Both the position numbers and the translations under genes were made by a program. The notes beneath the pieces are model-generated. The model made no database searches and had not been told where the DNA came from. It was given only the letters and a program-made list of their open reading frames with translations. DNA of 64,000 bases from the NCBI RefSeq assembly GCF_000003195.3, contig NC_012872.2:6014001-6078000 (forward strand). Reading direction: 5' to 3'. This DNA is from Sorghum bicolor (taxonomy: Eukaryota > Streptophyta > Magnoliopsida > Poales > Poaceae). How positions within the stretch are numbered: the first letter of the stretch is position 1; the number at the start of each line of letters is the position of its first letter. Below, piece after piece: positions 59,332-64,000 of the stretch.

Positions 59332-62085
59332 TCATGCGGCTTTCGCCTTGGACTTGGACAGGTTCTTCTTCCTCTGGGCGAGCATGTAACGGTACATGCG
59401 TGGGAATCCTGAGAGCCAAAAGAAGCAGCATGCAGAGCATCATGTCATGTCAGATCCTACTCTGCTAGGATGAAGATCGGCTGCTAAATGGGCAACACAA
59501 TGATACACAATTCTCTTGCGTATTCGAGAAAAAAAGCGTGGGAGATGCACCTGGAATGTAGATAGTGGTCAATGCAGCGCAGATATAGAAGGATCTTCCC
59601 TGTAAAGTTGTTGCCAAGAGATAGGTCATCAAACTAGTTACCCAGTTGAGCTCGAGCAACATATATGGGCTCCCTCCTGGTTTCTTCAGTTTACTCAGGT
59701 TTACTTACCTTCATGTGAGGCATAGCAGTGAAGATTAAGCCGACCTCACTGATAAGCCCGATAGGATAGAGTACAATGAACGTGCTGTACCTTCAGAAAC
59801 CAAAAGGTTGGGCAAGCAACAGGGAGTGGTTCAATTTAAACAGAAATTGCAAAAAGGTGTATCACCGATTTGCTTCAGGTCTGTGTGGAACAATAGTGGG
59901 ATGTGTTCAGAAGCTGTAAGTACCAACCTGAGCCATAGGAGCCAAAAAGGTGTGATTCCAAATGCCTCCCTCAAACCAAAGAAAGGATATCTGATGACCT
60001 GCAATCAGTCAGAGATTTCTTGCTTTTGTTATAAAATATACTCTGAAATTTAGGAAACACTAAGTTCATCATAAGAAACTCAGGGGTACTATACAACATA
60101 AGAAACTTCACAACATGCCATTTTTTATATTTTTATACTTTAGGAACTCAGGGGTACTGCAGGTCATCTGCTCAACGTTTGTTGCAGTTAATATTTACGT
60201 ACCTCAGTAATGGACCAGCTTAGGACCAAGGAAGTAAGACAGACATGAGACTGTGTCTGCATGACAAACGTGCACATTGATCATAAAGTATTCTTAGCTT
60301 GAGAACCCAACCAAGGGAGCAGTCTCTTGTTTTTTTAAAAAGAAAAAACAGAGCAGTCTCAAAGATGCACTCATGCGTCTTATCTGTGGCATAATTAACA
60401 TTGTAGTCTAGGAGTTGAACAGATCACTATGTTCTCTTTATTTAGAACGTCCATTAAAATCCAGAACCTGTCTAATGTTTATATGAAAAAAAATCAAGAG
60501 CTAATGATACCTCAGGAAATCTCCACACGATGAACCAGAGAACTGATGTCCTTATACCAACTTGTGGAAGAGTTGCACTGATTGGAGAACTCACAAACCC
60601 TTTGAGCAGTACAACATATTATCATTGCAATTTTTTTTAAAAAAAAAATCAAGAGAGTCGATTTTTGAAAATTAGTACTTTCATGTTGAAATCTTTGAGG
60701 AATTATTTTCATAATACGGAAAGTAAGTTCTGATAAAGATTGCATGCAATAGCTAAAATATCATGACTAACAAGGATAATGAAAAAAACATAAATGGGGG
60801 AGGAAGAAGAACCACTTACCTGTAATAGAATGAAGAATCTGTGCTACCAGAGACACCATCACCAGTGAAACTCAATTACTTAGTAAATTAGTACAGATGT
60901 GCAAAGAAATATAAAAACTGACAATCCACGGTTAGGATGATACAAGGAATTCCACAAAGTTTCTTGTAGGACCACAAAGCTATAAGTGCATAACAACTAA
61001 ATTGAAAGATTGGATATAAAGCTCTCTTTATATTGTTAATAAAGGAATGGATAAAATGCTTTGAGCGGCCTTCTCCAAATATTGGCATTAATACATAAAT
61101 TATATTGACAAAATTTTAGTCTCAGATGAAAACTTGTCTAAGTATCTAGTTTACCAAAACATGGTCATGTTAATGTTCATCACATATTAATTAAATGCAA
61201 CATTTTCTTTTTCCAAAAATGTTCATCACATGTATTAATGATTCAAACAGATAGATTTCCATTGACTAATTTTTACACGTACGTGCAAGTGGTTGGACAA
61301 TACAATCTTTCTAGCAAAATATGTACCTGATCTGTTAAAAACACAAACAGAATCTGCAGCTTCTCCTAGTGATGTAGGGTTCTCCTAGTATTTAGCATTC
61401 AACATTTAGTATGAGCTTTTCCCGACCAAATGCCTCTAGGGAGGATTCCCATGTGCTAGGACTGGTGATAGTGTTCTTATTGCACAATTAATCATCATGC
61501 CATATGGGCAGTTTAATGCAAGTTTTAAAAATTTTAATCTAGTGATATAATTAGCAAGTGTAGCATGACAAAAATGCATCTTAAGAGTAACGGGACTTCA
61601 ATGAATATCAACGGCTGTTGACAAAATTTTCTTTTATCGAATCTATGTGGGCATCATGAGCCAGAGAAAGCTGCTCATAACACTGAATCCATTTCGAAAT
61701 GACCAACGGGATGAGAGAGTTTCAAATCCTAGACTTGTGATCTTCTCTAGAATTACATTAAGATGTTCGATAAAACATGCGGCTAGGCTAGGTTACCTCT
61801 GCTAATGCAGCAGTTTGTGAAAACAGGAGTGGAAGCTTGACAGCATCATAGACGGCCTCATGGCCACCGCCTAACAGCGCCAAGATTGCATGGTATAGCA
61901 CCAGCAACCTGCAGAATTCAAATCCAAGAACCCAAATCAAACTAACAGGCTCATGTCCAATCCAAGAGAGACCTGATCAGGAACTGAAAATAGGCGAATC
62001 TATCTACTAACCATCCGAAGAAGCTAACCCAGTTGTACACAGAGAGGTAGAGCCGCCGAACCACCGACCCGTTGTCGCCCGCCAT
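59332..62085 (-). CDS. PAS2: 3-hydroxyacyl-CoA dehydratase, PASTICCINO2 type, array copy 2
   Basis: Nine exons equivalent to copy 1 close in frame to 208 aa: 62012-62085, 61797-61908, 60820-60838 (19-nt micro-exon), 60511-60599, 60203-60256, 59928-59998, 59710-59791, 59551-59599, 59332-59408. Exon lengths equal copy 1 except the last, which encodes KNLSKSKAKAA (two extra residues). Tyr148 and Glu155 are kept (VLYPIGLISEVG). Like copy 1 it lacks the usual segment after MPHMK, but here the corresponding intron is 110 bp with an early in-frame stop, so retention could not restore it. Exon 4 differs markedly from copy 1 (GFVSSPISATLPQVGIRTSV). A LINE 3' tail sits in the last intron. Confidence 0.87.
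59475..59537 (+). mobile_element. LINE 3' tail in PAS2 copy 2 intron
   Basis: CAATGATACACAATTCTCTTGCGTATTCGAG plus an A-run (abbreviated: ends TGCGTATTCGAG) is absent from the same intron of copy 1 and matches the tails at 15290 and 57180. Confidence 0.6.
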
Positions 62086-62830
62086 TGAAGAGTTTTTTTT
62101 TGAAGGAACACCCTCCATTGAAGAGTTGCATGGAGGAAGACACTGAGCCCATGGCTTTAAGGAGGTGGCTTTTGACCTAAAACATATGAATCAGACGCAT
62201 CAAAAAACTGAACTTAGTTGGTCAGTGCAGAATGGCAATAACTGTCGTTGCTGCTACTGCTTACCAGCCACCACCCAGGCACCCACGCTAAATCCAAGCA
62301 TATGACCTGCAAATTTCCTCTGAACAGCTGGTAGCATATGGTACCATACAACTTATTTGTTCAAAAGAAGTTTGAGCTTATCAGCTGAATCTTCAAAAGT
62401 GTTTTTCTCTCACAACAAATCAGCCAACAGTACTTTATGCCGTAGCTTATCAGCCAAAATCAGTCAATTAGTCATATGTGAACTTGCGAAAAGGGTTAAC
62501 ACCACCCTTTTTTTACGCTAATGACTGATCAGGAAAGTAACAGCCATATTCAAGACAACTCAAGTTTGAATCAATACTCAGGTTGGTTATAACTTGTAAA
62601 AAAAGAAAATGTGCATAGATGCCACAAAATATCAGCTGAAAAACATGCAGTGGTGTATTACACTAAGACAGTGTTAACATCAGTCATCATTCAGTAATTC
62701 AAGTCGAGACTAGTGATCAAGGCTGTTAGGATTTTGATCCAATCATTAAACCTTACGATATTACAATCCTATCAAGCAAAACAATATCGATCCTATGATG
62801 TACTGTAGATTTCATAATATCTTGATCTTA
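62086..62830. promoter_or_regulatory. Upstream region of PAS2 copy 2
   Basis: Paralogous to 55158-55750. A short duplication of the CCATTGAAGAGTT leader lies at 62082-62124. 62370-62460 has the CAGCCAACAGTACTTT..GCTTATCAGCCAA text of a separate small repeat not seen in copy 1. Confidence 0.5.
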
Positions 62831-63221
62831 GGCCTTGTTTAGTTCGTAAAATTTTTTTGGCTTTAGCTACGGTAGCCAGAGTTCTTAAGGCATCGCCTAG
62901 GCGTCCAAGCGACCTCCCAGTGCCTTGCAAAATGGTCGCCTAGGCGGGCAAGGCGGGCGCCTAGGCGTCCAGGCGGTGGCACATTGTCATATCTCGCCTT
63001 TACGCCTTAATAACTATGCTTGTAGCACTTTCGTTTGTATTTGACGATTATTGTCCAATCACAAACTAACTAGACTCAAAAAATTCGTCTCACAAATTAC
63101 AGGCTGTGCAATTAATTTTTTGTTTCTATCTTTATTTAATCCTTAAGGCATGCGTCTAAATATTCGAAGTGACGGAGAATATTGAAAAATTTTGAGATTG
63201 TGGGTGGAACTAAACAAGGCC
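62831..63221. mobile_element. GGCCTTG-family MITE split by a hAT-like MITE
   Basis: GGCCTTGTTTAGTTCG and GGAACTAAACAAGGCC ends, TTA on both sides. The inner 142 bp is a separate insertion. Confidence 0.85.
62877..63018. mobile_element. 142-bp hAT-like MITE rich in CGCCTAGGCG
   Basis: The ends CAGAGTTCTTAAGGCATCGCC and GGCGTAAAGGCGTTATTAACTATG-type right end (reads GCCTTAATAACTATG) are imperfect inverted repeats. Flanks ACGGTAGC and CTTGTAGC are a degenerate 8-bp duplication. Intact family MITEs read CTA..GTAGCACTTTCG at this position, supporting the boundaries. Confidence 0.6.
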
Positions 63222-63418
63222 TTAGCGATGGGGTTTGAACTAGAAGTTGACTGAGGCCTGAGCAAATCCTCAGTGCCAAATGATATTCATTTCCTCCAAA
63301 AAAGAGATACTAAAATGACACTCATCTCAACTTATCAAGAGAAAATAAGTACTATACAAAAAATAATACATCAACTACTATAACTAGAGCATGAAAATGT
63401 TCATGGCACTAGATTATC

Positions 63419-63752
63419 AATCATACATTGTTTGCTAGAAACAAGAGAAGTAGAGAACACAGTACCAGATGAGAGAAGGATGCGAAACATATTGCCATAT
63501 AATCAACATGGAAATTCACCCAATTGGGGGTCGGTCGGAGCAAATTACAATTTAACCATGCAACAGCCGATAGCTGAAATGATTCCAGCACAACAATCAT
63601 ACATTATTTGCTACAAATAAGAGAACACAGTACCAGATGAGAGAAGGATGTGAAACACATTGCCATATAATCAACATGGAAACTCGCCCAATTGAGGGCG
63701 ATTCGGAACAAATTACAATTTAACCATGCAACGGCTGATAGCTGAAATGATT
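63419..63752. repeat. Tandem duplication of about 165 bp
   Basis: 63419-63584 and 63594-63752 are over 90% identical, both starting CAATCATACATT and ending GCTGAAATGATT. It lies in the 3' flank of the third dehydratase gene. Confidence 0.85.
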
Positions 63753-63884
63753 GGGGCAGTTCATATGAAGAGCTCCATTCTAATAATATCCCCAATCACT
63801 AGATTCTACCGGAAATGTCGAAAACTTGAGCCGTGAGGCACATTTCGACATCACACAAACCATCTACAGAGCCCTTGAGCAGCA

Positions 63885-64000
63885 TTAAGCCGCTTTGGCC
63901 TTTGATAGTGCCTTCTTCCTCTGTGAGAGCATGTAACGGTACATGTGCGGGCTTCCTGCAGTGGTCCAAAGTGAAACAATGCACCATCTTATAAGGCACT
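63885..64000 (-). CDS. PAS2: Third PASTICCINO2-type dehydratase, partial (window edge)
   Basis: Only the last exon (63885-63955) is in the window, after a good acceptor. It encodes GSPHMYRYMLSQRKKALSKAKAA and a TAA stop, aligning directly with the last exons of the two upstream copies. The remaining exons lie beyond base 64000. Its ending looks closer to the canonical plant PAS2 C-terminus than either neighbour, so this may be the parental copy of the array. Confidence 0.85.
   Translation of the reverse strand, partial: CLIRWCIVSLWTTAGSPHMYRYMLSQRKKALSKAKAA

Noticed and set aside
1..64000. CRISPR arrays, bacterial operons or phage genes
   Set aside because: No regularly spaced repeats of that kind; gene structure is plant nuclear with spliceosomal introns throughout.

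Overview
The window looks like nuclear DNA of a grass, most probably a panicoid such as Sorghum. This rests on multi-exon genes with GT-AG introns, very GC-rich first exons, a monocot-type DUF1618 gene, and dense small DNA transposons, above all a family ending in GGCCTTGTTTAGTTC. The species is an inference. Exon models were assembled by hand from splice sites and reading-frame continuity; every complete spliced model closes in frame.

Layout. 0-2.5 kb: a duplicated GC-rich block carrying nested MITEs and a mini-CACTA element. 2.7-6.4 kb (-): a DUF1618 gene with duplicated 3' exons. 8.6-9.0 kb (+): a small two-helix membrane protein. 9.5-14.0 kb (-): a TIC32-like short-chain dehydrogenase. 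14-23 kb: transposon-rich intergenic DNA with a segmental duplication (19.85-20.62 and 21.24-22.89 kb) and a perfect 35-bp hairpin. 23.2-27.1 kb (-): a 359-aa plant protein of unknown function. 28.2-32.6 kb (-): gamma-glutamyltransferase of the membrane-anchored (vacuolar) type. 33.9-35.2 kb: a hAT-like and a Tourist-like element. 37.2-41.1 kb (-): an ALBINO3-type thylakoid insertase. 43.4-44.2 kb: a fold-back Mutator-like element. 45.2-46.9 kb (-): a single-exon HSP20-like protein. 49.7-51.8 kb: a 5S-rRNA-bearing (Cassandra-type) LTR abutting a MITE that is split by a truncated LINE. 52.7-64 kb (-): a tandem array of three PASTICCINO2-type 3-hydroxyacyl-CoA dehydratase genes, the third cut by the window edge, separated by retroelement debris and a second fold-back element.

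The genes do not form one pathway. They are ordinary nuclear loci for plastid protein handling (ALB3, TIC32-like), glutathione turnover (GGT) and very-long-chain fatty-acid elongation (PAS2 array). The most informative feature is that several transposon insertions can be read against an unoccupied paralogous copy in the same window. No defence system, CRISPR array or tRNA gene was seen.
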